DNA of 14,214 bases from Hyphomicrobium sp. (lineage in GTDB: Bacteria; Pseudomonadota; Alphaproteobacteria; Rhizobiales; Hyphomicrobiaceae), in contig JAICLG010000050.1 of the NCBI GenBank assembly GCA_025927515.1, positions 1 through 14,214 of the forward strand, in the 5' to 3' direction. Numbering within the stretch: position 1 is the first letter of the stretch; each line of letters begins with the position of its first letter. A model generated the notes under the pieces. That model was not told the origin of the DNA. It saw nothing but the letters and a program-made list of their open reading frames with translations, and searched no databases. A program made the translations under genes and the position numbers. This document shows, one piece after another, positions 1 through 7,706 of this stretch.

Positions 1-267
1 AGCTCAAGCACGGTTCCCGCGCCTTTCCACGAGCATCTGAACAGCCTCGCCGAAGTGGCGGGCAAGGCGCTGGCGCCTGTTATGCCCGCCGCATCGCCTA
101 AGGATCTCGACACGACGGCGCGCGCTTTATTTGCCGGCGTGCACGGCATCGCGTCGATCGCAGCCAGCGAAAAAGGCGCACATTTGACGCCAGCCACCGC
201 GCAAACCTACGCGAAAGAGCTGACGTCGAACTTCGTCAGGGGCTTGCGCTCCCGTTCGGCGCAGTAG
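1..267 (+). CDS. C-terminal end of a probable TetR/AcrR-family transcriptional regulator (5' truncated by window edge)
   Basis: The frame is open from the first base of the window to a TAG at 265-267, giving the last 88 residues of a longer protein; the true start lies outside. The visible part is helical and contains a stretch reading RALFAGVHGIASIA, which resembles the ligand-binding C-terminal helix (often LxxxVHGLAxL) of one TetR/AcrR subgroup. The DNA-binding N-terminal domain is not in the window, so the family is an inference from this short segment. The GTG at 55 is an internal codon and there is no reason to start there. The 3' end overlaps the convergent hydrolase gene by 32 bp. The effector and target are unknown; the neighbouring membrane hydrolase or the metal exporter would be natural candidates, but nothing here proves it. 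Confidence 0.6.
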   Translation, partial: SSSTVPAPFHEHLNSLAEVAGKALAPVMPAASPKDLDTTARALFAGVHGIASIAASEKGAHLTPATAQTYAKELTSNFVRGLRSRSAQ

Positions 268-1129
268 ACGTCGAAGTTGCGGGAGCGTCTGGCGGTACCA
301 CCGCCACCGGAGCCGAAACGTCGCCGGTTTTCGCCTGCAGTGCGTTCTCCCCAATGGAGCCCGTCGTCACGCCGGTCGACACATCGTCTCGCCACCATGC
401 GATATCGCGCATGTCCACAACCCCGAACCATTTGTCGGGGGGCAAAAGCCGCTGCTCGAGCCCGCTCCAAAGGCTTCGCGACGCGAGTCCGTTGACGAAA
501 CTGTGAGTCGACGGAGATACGACAATAGCGGCGAAGGTAGCCCCCGCCATTGCGATGGACGCGTAGAAATGGCGGCGATCGAAGAACTTCAGCGCCGTAC
601 CGAATGATGCCTTCAATCGCGTGTCCATGACGTCGACGGAATAGATCTCGTCGAGAACCAGGTGCGTCAGATAACCGGCGAACATGAACGCCGCAGCAAG
701 CCACGCAACGCCCGACGCCTTGCCGAGAAAGTTGTGAAAGACGATTGCCGTCATCACCGACGAGAACACCGCGGCGAGAATCGAATGCCAGATGCCACGG
801 TGCACCGAAACGCGATGAAAAAGCGTATGCAGGCCATAGCGAACGAACAGCAAGGTTCCGAGCCATAGGATCCAAAGCTCGGCAATCGAAAACTTCGTCG
901 CCTCATTGAAGAGAACCGCGAACGAGAAAAAGATCGCGAGCCCCGCGAACATCGCGCGGCTTGGCCGAGAATCCTTGAGGTCGATGTCCGGCAATATCGA
1001 CCCGAGAACACCGACCATCGTCACGGCGACGAGATTTTCCGGCGCGACGACGTCGGCGGCGAGTGTCAGCGTTGCAAGGGCGCCGGATACGATGGTTCCG
1101 ACCGCGACATGCGTCGTAAAATTGGCCAT
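236..1129 (-). CDS. Membrane-bound metal-dependent hydrolase, YdjM/DUF457 family
   Basis: A protein of 297 residues from the ATG at 1129. This start is preferred over the in-frame ATG at 1147 because GGGGA lies a few bases before it and MANFTTHVAVG is the usual family beginning. Family features: an early His (H7), a GSILPDID motif with D48 and D50 after the first hydrophobic segment, a histidine-rich stretch (H101, H105, H110, H115, reading HRGIWHS) and an H156xxxD160 pair in AGYLTHLVLDE. These are the putative metal ligands of the LexA-binding inner-membrane hydrolase family. Several hydrophobic segments (about 10-25, 60-75, 84-100, 117-131, 140-157, 190-204) place it in the inner membrane. 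The last 80 residues are not part of the core and end in a Pro/Ala/Ser/Thr-rich tail. The substrate is unknown; related proteins are linked to lipid or stress functions only loosely. Confidence 0.8.
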   Translation of the reverse strand: MANFTTHVAVGTIVSGALATLTLAADVVAPENLVAVTMVGVLGSILPDIDLKDSRPSRAMFAGLAIFFSFAVLFNEATKFSIAELWILWLGTLLFVRYGLHTLFHRVSVHRGIWHSILAAVFSSVMTAIVFHNFLGKASGVAWLAAAFMFAGYLTHLVLDEIYSVDVMDTRLKASFGTALKFFDRRHFYASIAMAGATFAAIVVSPSTHSFVNGLASRSLWSGLEQRLLPPDKWFGVVDMRDIAWWRDDVSTGVTTGSIGENALQAKTGDVSAPVAVVPPDAPATSTSTAPNGSASP

Positions 1130-1346
1130 GACATCCCCAAACCCCATCAGGCCTGCTCAAGCAGATCGGTGGCCGCCAGACGAATATTGCAGCATCAGAT
1201 TCGCGCGTTTGGGACGAGGCGCAGCAGTGCATGGCGTGTGGATAAGATTGCCATTGCGCCGCACATCCGGTGTGCTGCGGTCGGAGTGGCTTTGATCCGT
1301 CGAATATGGCACGTAGGCCCTCGGCTTCCGTGGAATTACAATCAGT

Positions 1347-2264
1347 ATGGCGACAGAATTAAGATTCGACGACGTGCGACTTTTTCGGGTTGCAGCAGCA
1401 AACATCGCCGTGGCTCTGGCGGTCGTCGCCATCAAATACGCGGCGTACGTCATGTCGGGATCAGTTGCGCTCTTCTCCGACGCCATCGAAAGCATCGTCA
1501 ACGTGATGACCGCGATCGCCGCGTTCGTCGCCATTCGCATCAGCGCCATGCCCGCCGATTCCGACCACCCGTTCGGCCATCACAAAGCGGAGTTTCTCGC
1601 CGCGATGTTGGAAGGCGCGATGATCGCCGTTGCGGCGGTCCTCATCCTGCTCAAAGCCCATGCGGCGCTTCAACAGGGCGTAAAACTCGAGCATTCGGGT
1701 TTTGGTATCGCCCTCAACGTCGTCGCGTCGGTGATCAACGCTGCCTGGGCCTGGCTCCTGATCAATCGCGGCAGAATTTGGCGCTCGCCCGCGCTCGTCG
1801 CCGATGGCCAGCATCTTGTCACCGACGTCATCACGTCGGCGGGCGTCGTCGCCGGGCTCGTACTTGCGCTTTTTACCGGCTGGCACGTCCTCGACCCGCT
1901 CATCGCCGGGGCCGTGGCGCTCAACATCTTATGGATGGGCTATAAGATCGCCACTCAATCGATGTCGCATCTTCTCGATCAGGCGGCGAGTCCAGCGATC
2001 GAGAAGAAAATCCGTGCCGTCATCGAGGCCAACGGCGGCGGCGCGCTCGAAGCCCACGACATCCGGACGCGGCAAGCCGGACGGGCGCTCTTCATCGAAT
2101 TTCACCTCGTCGTCCCCGGCGCAATGACAGTGGATGATGCTCATGCAATTTGCGATCGCCTTGAGCATTCCATCGAAAACAGCATCGAGGGCTCCGAAGT
2201 CGTCATTCACGTCGAGCCGGAGCACAAGGCGAAACCCGAGGAGTCGGGCGCCGTGCTGCTATAA
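1347..2264 (+). CDS. Cation diffusion facilitator (CDF) family metal efflux transporter
   Basis: A 305-residue inner-membrane antiporter of the CDF family, normally exporting Zn, Fe, Mn or Co in exchange for protons. The N-terminal 200 residues carry about six hydrophobic segments with the family signature SGSVALFSDAIESIVNV at 37-53, the HPFGHHKAEF motif at 74-83 between TM2 and TM3, and ADGQHLVTD in TM5 (H156xxxD160, transport-site residues). The last 100 residues form the cytosolic ferredoxin-like dimerisation domain, ending in a His/Glu-rich segment (IHVEPEH). The TM2 transport-site pair is E48xxxN52 here, rather than the D/HxxxD of FieF or ZnT proteins, so metal preference should not be copied from those. 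The ATG has only a weak Shine-Dalgarno (GTGGAA, distant). It is divergent from the hydrolase gene across 217 bp that hold no other gene. Confidence 0.9.
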   Translation: MATELRFDDVRLFRVAAANIAVALAVVAIKYAAYVMSGSVALFSDAIESIVNVMTAIAAFVAIRISAMPADSDHPFGHHKAEFLAAMLEGAMIAVAAVLILLKAHAALQQGVKLEHSGFGIALNVVASVINAAWAWLLINRGRIWRSPALVADGQHLVTDVITSAGVVAGLVLALFTGWHVLDPLIAGAVALNILWMGYKIATQSMSHLLDQAASPAIEKKIRAVIEANGGGALEAHDIRTRQAGRALFIEFHLVVPGAMTVDDAHAICDRLEHSIENSIEGSEVVIHVEPEHKAKPEESGAVLL

Positions 2265-2302
2265 GATAGCGCGTTTGACGAAACAGAACTTATAGAGCAA
2301 CG

Positions 2303-2315
2303 AGGCGCTACGCCT
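2303..2315. terminator. Short stem-loop at the end of the small membrane protein gene
   Basis: AGGCG and CGCCT form a perfect 5-bp stem around a 3-base loop. The loop (CTA on the plus strand) is the TAG stop codon of the minus-strand gene. The hairpin lies between two convergent genes, where a bidirectional terminator would be expected, but no run of T follows on either side, so it may have little effect. Confidence 0.3.
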
Positions 2316-2562
2316 TGCGGCTGCCCTCTGAGCCTTTATCAACTTCAATCCGCGAGATGGCCTCGTCATATCCGCTCTGGTCGCTGTAGACCGCGAGCGC
2401 CATCAAAGCCGTACCGATCGCCGTCGCGAAAAGAATGCCGAGCAACGCACCGACCGTGGCCCGCAGGCTGACGCCCGAGAACACCCCAAGCTCCCACATG
2501 ACGCCGCAGCTAACGACGAAAAGGCCCAGGCACGCGGTCGAGAAAATCGTGATCCAACGCAT
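2308..2562 (-). CDS. Small two-helix membrane protein, function unknown
   Basis: An 84-residue protein I do not recognise. It has two clear membrane segments, about residues 4-30 (starting WITIFSTACLGLF) and 36-62 (starting TVGALLGILFATA), followed by a charged tail of about 22 residues (YDEAISRIEVDKGSEGSRKA) that would lie on one side of the membrane. A purine-rich GAAGGG sits about 9 bases before the ATG, and a strong promoter-like sequence lies 40-65 bp upstream; both support a real gene. It is convergent with the CDF exporter (43 bp between stops) and downstream of rimO in the same direction, but its own promoter suggests independent transcription. No catalytic motif is visible. Confidence 0.7.
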   Translation of the reverse strand: MRWITIFSTACLGLFVVSCGVMWELGVFSGVSLRATVGALLGILFATAIGTALMALAVYSDQSGYDEAISRIEVDKGSEGSRKA

Positions 2563-2600
2563 GGAAAATGCCCTTCTGCGAAGCGATTAAACATTCATCT

Positions 2601-2628
2601 AATATATATGATTTTGCGGAAGTCTCAA
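2601..2628 (-). promoter_or_regulatory. Sigma70-like promoter for the small membrane protein gene
   Basis: On the minus strand TTGAGA (2623-2628) is followed after 16 bases by TATATT (2601-2606), matching the -35 and -10 consensus in 5 of 6 positions each. The surrounding AT-rich patch (ATATATAT) stands out from the GC-rich background. Predicted transcription would start near 2594, giving a leader of about 30 bases. Confidence 0.6.
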
Positions 2629-2710
2629 CCGGCAAGCATTTTCGTGCCTGCGGCCAAAAAGCCGAAGCGGAAGAACGCGATTTTTCTGCTGTGGTTATAG
2701 AGACTTACGC

Positions 2711-4111
2711 CTAGGCGTCCGGTGCAACGCGCGCGGCCCAAAGATCATAGTCGCCGGCCGCAGCAACCTTCACGCGCAGCATGTCTCCGGGCTTCGCCTG
2801 CACGTCGCCGTTGAGGAACACATTGCCGTCGATCTCAGGCGCGTCCCACTTGGAGCGCGCAATCGCGCCCTCCTCGTCGACCTCATCGACCAGCACGTCG
2901 ATGACCGACCCGACCTTGCTCTCGAGTTGGGCGCTGCTGACGTCCTTTTGCGCCGCCATGAACCGGTGCCAGCGCTCTTCTTTCACTTCGTCCGGAACGG
3001 CGCCTTCGAGAGCGTTGGCCTTCGCCCCTTCGACGGCTTCGTATTTGAAGCATCCGGCACGGTTGATGCCGGCCTCCTTGAGCCAATCGAGCAGAAACGC
3101 GAAATCCTCTTCCGTCTCACCGGGAAAGCCGACGATGAACGTCGAGCGGATCGCCAGATCCGGACAGACTTCGCGCCAGCGGCGGATGCGCTCGGCCGTC
3201 TTTTCCTGCGCAGCCGGGCGGCGCATGGCCTTCAACACGGCGGGCGACGCATGCTGAAATGGAATGTCGAGGTATGGCAGAATCTTGCCCTCGGCCATCA
3301 GAGGAATCACGTCGTCGACGTGCGGATAGGGATAGACGTAGTGCATACGAACCCAGACGCCGAGTTCGCCGAGCGCCCGCGATAGATCCAAAAACCGCGC
3401 CTTCAGCGGCGCGCCCTTCCACGGACTTTCCGCATACTTGAGGTCGAGACCGTACGCGCTCGTATCCTGGCTGATGACCAGCAGCTCTTTGACGCCGGCC
3501 TTCACCAGCCGCTCGGCTTCGCTCATCACATGGTTTGACGGACGGCTGGCGAGGTCGCCACGTAGCGATGGGATGATGCAAAAAGAGCAGCGGTTGTTGC
3601 AGCCCTCCGAGATCTTCAAATATGCGTAGTGGCGCGGCGTCAGCCTGAGACCCTCGGCCGGCACCAGATCGACGTAAGGATCATGCAGCGGCGGCACCGC
3701 GTCGTGAACGGCTTCGACGACCTGCTCGTATTGATGCGGCCCAGTGACGGCCAGCACGCCCGGATGCGCCTCGCGGATTCGGTTTTCCTCGACGCCGAAA
3801 CAGCCCGTAACGATGACCCGGCCGTTGGCATTCATGGCTTCGCCAATGGCGTCGAGACTTTCTTTCTTCGCTGAATCGAGGAAGCCGCAGGTGTTAACGA
3901 CGACGACGTCCGCGCCGGAGTAGTCGCGGGCAATCGTGTAGCCCTCGGAGCGGAGCTTGGTAATGATCCGCTCACTGTCGACCAGCGCTTTCGGGCAGCC
4001 GAGCGACACGAAACCGACCTTCGGTGTCGGCGTCGCCGGATCGGCGCCATGCGCCAAACGGCGCACTTTCGCGCTCGCCTTCGCGCTCACTTTGAGAGAG
4101 GGTTTCGCCAT
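2711..4111 (-). CDS. rimO: Ribosomal protein S12 (Asp88) methylthiotransferase RimO
   Basis: A 466-residue radical-SAM methylthiotransferase that adds a beta-methylthio group to an aspartate of ribosomal protein S12. Domains in order: a variable basic N-terminal extension (1-30); the UPF0004 domain with the first Fe-S cluster cysteines C39 (VSLGCPKALVDSE), C75 (VNTCGFLDSAKKES) and C104 (VTGCFGV); the radical SAM domain with C171xxxC175xxC178 (EGCNNRCSFCIIP), then SLRGDLASR; and a C-terminal TRAM domain for substrate RNA or protein binding. The motif SLGCPKALVDSE separates RimO from the tRNA enzymes MiaB and MtaB, which have other residues there. Length is near the family norm of about 440, the excess being the N-terminal tail. 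The start has only a weak ribosome-binding site, so a start inside the first 30 residues remains possible. Cytosolic housekeeping gene, not functionally tied to its neighbours. Confidence 0.97.
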   Translation of the reverse strand: MAKPSLKVSAKASAKVRRLAHGADPATPTPKVGFVSLGCPKALVDSERIITKLRSEGYTIARDYSGADVVVVNTCGFLDSAKKESLDAIGEAMNANGRVIVTGCFGVEENRIREAHPGVLAVTGPHQYEQVVEAVHDAVPPLHDPYVDLVPAEGLRLTPRHYAYLKISEGCNNRCSFCIIPSLRGDLASRPSNHVMSEAERLVKAGVKELLVISQDTSAYGLDLKYAESPWKGAPLKARFLDLSRALGELGVWVRMHYVYPYPHVDDVIPLMAEGKILPYLDIPFQHASPAVLKAMRRPAAQEKTAERIRRWREVCPDLAIRSTFIVGFPGETEEDFAFLLDWLKEAGINRAGCFKYEAVEGAKANALEGAVPDEVKEERWHRFMAAQKDVSSAQLESKVGSVIDVLVDEVDEEGAIARSKWDAPEIDGNVFLNGDVQAKPGDMLRVKVAAAGDYDLWAARVAPDA

Positions 4112-4235
4112 TTCGCGCTTCTAGCCTTGGCGCATCCGAAGCGCAATCGCGACAGAGTAGCAATCGGCCGAAATTGCCATGCCCGCCGCCATTCTCGGGC
4201 CGGCCGCGACCTTTTTCTCTCGACTCTCTCACCTC

Positions 4236-4345
4236 ATGGCCGGGCTTGACCCGGCCATCCAGAGCAGAATGGACGGTGTCGTGATGTGTATCCCTGGATG
4301 GCCGCCGTCATGCCGGAGGCATGCTCCGCATGCGTGGGCAGCCAT
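4236..4345. repeat. Hyphomicrobiales-type palindromic intergenic repeat (REP-like)
   Basis: Three nested or adjacent inverted repeats make up this element. A 9-bp perfect hairpin, ATGGCCGGG (4236-4244) with CCCGGCCAT (4250-4258), has a CTTGA loop. A 10-bp perfect inverted repeat pairs GGCCATCCAG (4253-4262) with CTGGATGGCC (4294-4303), overlapping one arm of the first. A third hairpin pairs CATGCC (4309-4314) with GGCATG (4318-4323). The alternative pairings cannot all form at once. The core resembles a dispersed repeat common between genes in Hyphomicrobiales, where it often produces false ORFs reading MAGLDPAI. The outer borders are approximate. It lies between the 3' end of the DUF1513 gene and the 5' end of rimO and could end transcription of the iron operon. 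Confidence 0.75.
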
Positions 4346-4364
4346 CGACTCGCAGCGAACCCTC

Positions 4365-5477
4365 CTAAGCGACGCGCCGCAAATGATTGTCGAAGGCGAT
4401 ATCCTGAAGCTGGTGCTCCGATATCGTGCTGGCCGTCGCCGTCTCGTAGCGGATCACACCAAAACCTGACGATGCCGCGAAATCCTGCCTGCCTTCCGAA
4501 GATATGCCGCAAACGTCCTTGAGGTTGCTCTTGCCGACGACCTTTCCGCTCTCGGAATCGACATAGAGCACGTGCCCGGCTTTCGGCGCGCTGGCCGCGA
4601 TGAAGCGCCCGTCGTTGCTGACGGCCATCGCACCGATATATCCGCGTAAGTCCTTGCCGCCTCCCGGCGCATCGACCAATCGTAGCTCGCGATCCGGCCC
4701 GGCACTGCCGACGAGCTGCGGCGTTTCACTGGGACTGCCCTCCCACTGGCCGCCAAACCAGATCAGGCCAGCTTTATCCTGCGTGACGTGGCGGACGGAC
4801 AGCGATTTGAATTCACCGGTCATGGCATGCTTCGCGACGAGCTTGCCGCTCTCCGCATCGACGAAAACCAGCGATGGCTTCATCGTGTCGAGATTGAGCT
4901 TGGCGCGCCACGCGTCCGGCACCGTGTCGATGCCGCCGTTTCCGACCGCGATCGTCTTGCCGTCCGCAAGCAACATGATTTCATGCGGCCCGATTCCGTA
5001 GCTCGAATGCTCGCCAATCTTCTTGTATCCGCGTCCGACATCATAGATGCCGATGACGCCGCGCTCGCCCGCGATGTCATTCTCGGAAGCATAAAGAAGC
5101 CGCCCGTCCTGCGAGAAACCGCCATGCCCGTAGTAATGGCGCCCTGCGCCTCCCGTGAAGATGTGCGGCGGCGTATTCCTGCCGAGTTCGAACGCGACCG
5201 CAAACGTCCCGGGCCGCCGCGCGAATACGACGACGCGCCCCGAGGGACGATGATAGGCGACGTCGTGTCCCCGTGCCGAAAGCGCAATCTCCCGAACGAT
5301 AGAGCCATCGGCTTTCAGCAGAAGGATGCAGAAATCTCCGCTGCTCCGCCGCGCCGTCGCGACATAGGCGACGGTCTGATGCGCAGCCGCCGCAAAAGCC
5401 TTTCCGATGGAGCCCGTACCGACGAACGCCAGCGTACCGAGAAGCAAAGATCTGCGATCAATCGCCATCGAGTTCAT
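4365..5477 (-). CDS. DUF1513 family exported protein (Tat signal), last gene of the imelysin operon
   Basis: A 370-residue protein of the DUF1513 family, a beta-propeller-like group repeatedly found next to imelysin and di-heme oxidoreductase genes. The N-terminus has a twin-arginine signal (DRRSLLLG at 7-14, a hydrophobic stretch, then an AFA-type cleavage site near 28-30), so export in folded form to the periplasm is likely. The mature part has WD-like repeated blades, with motifs such as GRHYYGHGGFSQDGRLLYASEN and GIGPHEIMLLADGKTIAVGNGG, typical of DUF1513. The role is not established; periplasmic iron handling is inferred from context. The ATG at 5477 lies 20 bp inside the upstream imelysin gene and has a weak GGGA before it; an in-frame ATG at 5468 has no such sequence. 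Either start leaves an overlap, so translation is probably coupled to the imelysin. Confidence 0.85.
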   Translation of the reverse strand: MNSMAIDRRSLLLGTLAFVGTGSIGKAFAAAAHQTVAYVATARRSSGDFCILLLKADGSIVREIALSARGHDVAYHRPSGRVVVFARRPGTFAVAFELGRNTPPHIFTGGAGRHYYGHGGFSQDGRLLYASENDIAGERGVIGIYDVGRGYKKIGEHSSYGIGPHEIMLLADGKTIAVGNGGIDTVPDAWRAKLNLDTMKPSLVFVDAESGKLVAKHAMTGEFKSLSVRHVTQDKAGLIWFGGQWEGSPSETPQLVGSAGPDRELRLVDAPGGGKDLRGYIGAMAVSNDGRFIAASAPKAGHVLYVDSESGKVVGKSNLKDVCGISSEGRQDFAASSGFGVIRYETATASTISEHQLQDIAFDNHLRRVA

Positions 5478-6528
5478 TGAATCCCACAGTCAGTCCGGCT
5501 GCCACCGATAGCCGATTGGCCACGATGTTTCTGAGGCCGTTCATCCGGTCGAAAACTTCGCGCGTGCTTGGCGTGTCGGGCCGCTTGGCCTGGGGAGATC
5601 TGCCCCCTACGCCGTCTGTAGATTCGAGCGTTCGCCACGTACCCTGCGCCCAGCCCTTCATCCAAGCCAGGTCCGGCTTCAGATAGTCCTCGAGCCGCAG
5701 CGAATTATAAAGCTGATGCAGCCCCGCGACGCTCGCCGCATAGAAGGCTTTCTGCAAACCGGATTTTGCATAGGGCGGCGTCAGCCTGATCTTGTGATCG
5801 ACTTGCGGTTTCAATTGCAGATCGCCGGTCAGCGAAAGCCCGACCAGCAACGCCTTCACGATCTCAACCGCCGACTCGCTTCCCGACTTGTACGTGTCGT
5901 TGTCGGGTCCCGGATGCAGCATCTTGTCTTTCCACCCGCCCGGCTTTTCCCAACCGTCCGCGACTTCGCTCGTTAGACGTACGATGTTTGCGGCAATGGC
6001 ATGCGCAAACAGACAGCGGAAACGCGCCGGTTCCGTCGGCCCGAGGGGGACATCCTTGTCGTGGATGAGAACTTCAAGCGCCGGCAAGCCTTGCACGGCG
6101 GCGCTTTGCTTGGCGAGCATGCCAGGCTCCGCGATCTTTTCGTCCTTGTTCAGCAGAATGAGCCGCAATTGCCGGGCAACGAAACCGCGCGGATCGGGCC
6201 AGAACGAAATTTGCTCGCGCCGGCCCTTTTCCAGCATCGGCCCGAACCGGAGAAAATCGACCCCAGCGTAAGCCAAGACGACATTGGCGAACGCTTTCTC
6301 CAGCGCCGTCTGAGCTTCCGGCGATCCCGACTTGCAAACGTTTTCGACAGCAGCGGGTAACGGAACCGCAGCCGCCTTTAAGGCATCGACGTGCGGAATG
6401 ACGTACGTCTCGATCGCCGCCTGAGCCATGGCGAGATGCGTCGGAGGCTCGGCAGCGGCAGACGCCGACGCAATCGCGATCGAAACGAACATGGCGATGA
6501 GTGCTGAGAGGCTTTGCTTCACTTTCAC
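5458..6528 (-). CDS. Imelysin-family (peptidase M75-like) periplasmic protein, GxPxxE variant
   Basis: A 356-residue imelysin-domain protein. A Sec signal peptide (1-26, ending ASAAA) directs it to the periplasm. The helical imelysin fold is indicated by the FWPDPRG block (109-115), the segment QGLPALEVLIHD (146-157) and a C-terminal helical repeat. In classical imelysins the signature is GxHxxE; here the equivalent reads G147-L-P149-A-L-E152, with Pro in place of His. This class is usual for the second imelysin in such operons. Imelysins are thought to bind iron or haem-type ligands and not to be active peptidases. The start is GTG at 6528 and overlaps the stop of the di-heme gene by 4 bp (GTGA), so it is translationally coupled. 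Together with the other imelysin it makes a two-imelysin operon; they are too different for a recent duplication. Confidence 0.88.
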   Translation of the reverse strand: MKVKQSLSALIAMFVSIAIASASAAAEPPTHLAMAQAAIETYVIPHVDALKAAAVPLPAAVENVCKSGSPEAQTALEKAFANVVLAYAGVDFLRFGPMLEKGRREQISFWPDPRGFVARQLRLILLNKDEKIAEPGMLAKQSAAVQGLPALEVLIHDKDVPLGPTEPARFRCLFAHAIAANIVRLTSEVADGWEKPGGWKDKMLHPGPDNDTYKSGSESAVEIVKALLVGLSLTGDLQLKPQVDHKIRLTPPYAKSGLQKAFYAASVAGLHQLYNSLRLEDYLKPDLAWMKGWAQGTWRTLESTDGVGGRSPQAKRPDTPSTREVFDRMNGLRNIVANRLSVAAGLTVGFNELDGD

Positions 6529-7706
6529 AGTCCGTTCACGTAATCGACCAGCCGCTTTTGATCTTCCGGCTTCAAAGCTTCAAACAGCGTGCGGCTGCGC
6601 GCAGCTTCCCCGCCATGCTTTGCCACTGCCTCGGCAACCGTCGCAGCCGATCCGTCGTGGAGCAAGCGGCGCTTCACCTTGCGGACGCGACCTTCGATAA
6701 GCGGCGCAGTTCGCCATTCCGACGATTTCACGCCCGGTTCGCCGACGCCATCATCGAGCGCTGCTCCCATATCGTGAAGCAGGAGATCGGTAAATGCGGG
6801 AATAGAGCCGCCGTCCCGCGTCGCGAGTGTCGGCACGTGACATGTGGCGCAGCCCGTCGCAGAAAAAAGCGCAGCAGCGCCCGGATCGGGTGCCTCGGAT
6901 TGCGCGCGCAATGTCCCGAGATAGGCCGCAACGACCCGCAGAATATCTCCGGAAAGTTCGCGCCCCTTGAACAGCGCGCTCCCGCCGTTCGGCGCTTCGA
7001 GACAGGCCGTCTCGAACGGCGTGCAATCGCCATAAGGATGCGGTTGCTTAGGGCTTGAGAGCCCGATGTCGATTGCGAAGGCGTGCGCAACCTGATCCTC
7101 AAGCGTCACATGCGCCGCCTTCCAGCCGTACCGGCCGATCCCTTCCGCCGTCCGATTGGCACGGCCTCTCACGCCGTCGCCGTCGCGATCGTGAGGGTCG
7201 ACGCGTTTCAGGATTTCCGAATCGGGAACGTTATCGAAGGCGGCGCGCCCAAAAAGCGACGGCGCCAGCCGTACGCCGGCTTTGACCCCCTCGCCCAAGG
7301 ATGGACCGTTCAGCTTGTAGTCGAGCTTCGGCAGATACCGCGCGGTTCCTTCCGGCATGAGGCCGGGAACGGCATTGGTTTGCAGTTGCAGACCGTAGAA
7401 CGGATCGGTCGTGCCGTCGGCACGGCCAAATCGCACGACAGCGCCGGTCAGATCCTTCGACCCATCCTCACGCACGACGACGTGCGCACCCTCGCCGCGC
7501 CCGTGGCAGCCGGTGCAAGACCGCGAGGAGAAAAGCGGACCCAATCCATCGGACGCATCCGTCGATGCCGGGGCCGGAACCCAGTTGCGATCGAACAGGG
7601 CCTTCCCCATCGCGGCGTCGAGCGGATCTGCCCGAGTTGTAGCCGGTGCAAAGATCGCCGAAGCGATTGCCGCCATCGCAAGCCCAAGCCGGACGACCGC
7701 ATTCAT
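6525..7706 (-). CDS. Di-heme oxidoreductase family protein (DUF1111, c-type cytochrome)
   Basis: A 393-residue exported c-type cytochrome. A Sec signal peptide (1-26, cleavage after TRA) is followed by two haem-attachment motifs, C64-TG-C67-H68 and C286-AT-C289-H290, one in each half as in bacterial di-heme peroxidase relatives. An Asp-rich loop at 170-180 (DPHDRDGDGVR) looks like a Ca-binding site, and the C-terminal LLHDGSAATVAEAVAKHGGEA (348-368) with EWRTAPL (330-336) is the DUF1111 signature. Likely role: periplasmic electron transfer coupled to the imelysins and the oxidase. The frame stays open for 214 codons upstream, but that part overlaps the oxidase gene and lacks sense; the start at 7706 is supported by the signal peptide and by a 4-bp ATGA overlap with the oxidase stop. 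Confidence 0.92.
   Translation of the reverse strand: MNAVVRLGLAMAAIASAIFAPATTRADPLDAAMGKALFDRNWVPAPASTDASDGLGPLFSSRSCTGCHGRGEGAHVVVREDGSKDLTGAVVRFGRADGTTDPFYGLQLQTNAVPGLMPEGTARYLPKLDYKLNGPSLGEGVKAGVRLAPSLFGRAAFDNVPDSEILKRVDPHDRDGDGVRGRANRTAEGIGRYGWKAAHVTLEDQVAHAFAIDIGLSSPKQPHPYGDCTPFETACLEAPNGGSALFKGRELSGDILRVVAAYLGTLRAQSEAPDPGAAALFSATGCATCHVPTLATRDGGSIPAFTDLLLHDMGAALDDGVGEPGVKSSEWRTAPLIEGRVRKVKRRLLHDGSAATVAEAVAKHGGEAARSRTLFEALKPEDQKRLVDYVNGL

Noticed and set aside
1130..1346. Divergent promoters between the hydrolase and CDF genes
   Set aside because: The gap must hold promoters, but I found no -35/-10 pair good enough to place.
1109..1945. A 278-codon plus-strand frame overlapping the CDF gene and the upstream gap
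   Set aside because: Extreme Arg/His content, no domain, and out of frame with the well-supported exporter.
2629..2710. A terminator for rimO
   Set aside because: A few short complementary pieces (CCG/CGG before a T-run on the minus strand) are present but no stem longer than 3-4 bp could be justified.
4179..4522. Small plus-strand frames reading MAGLDPAIQS and similar
   Set aside because: This reading comes from the palindromic repeat; the same false peptide recurs across related genomes.
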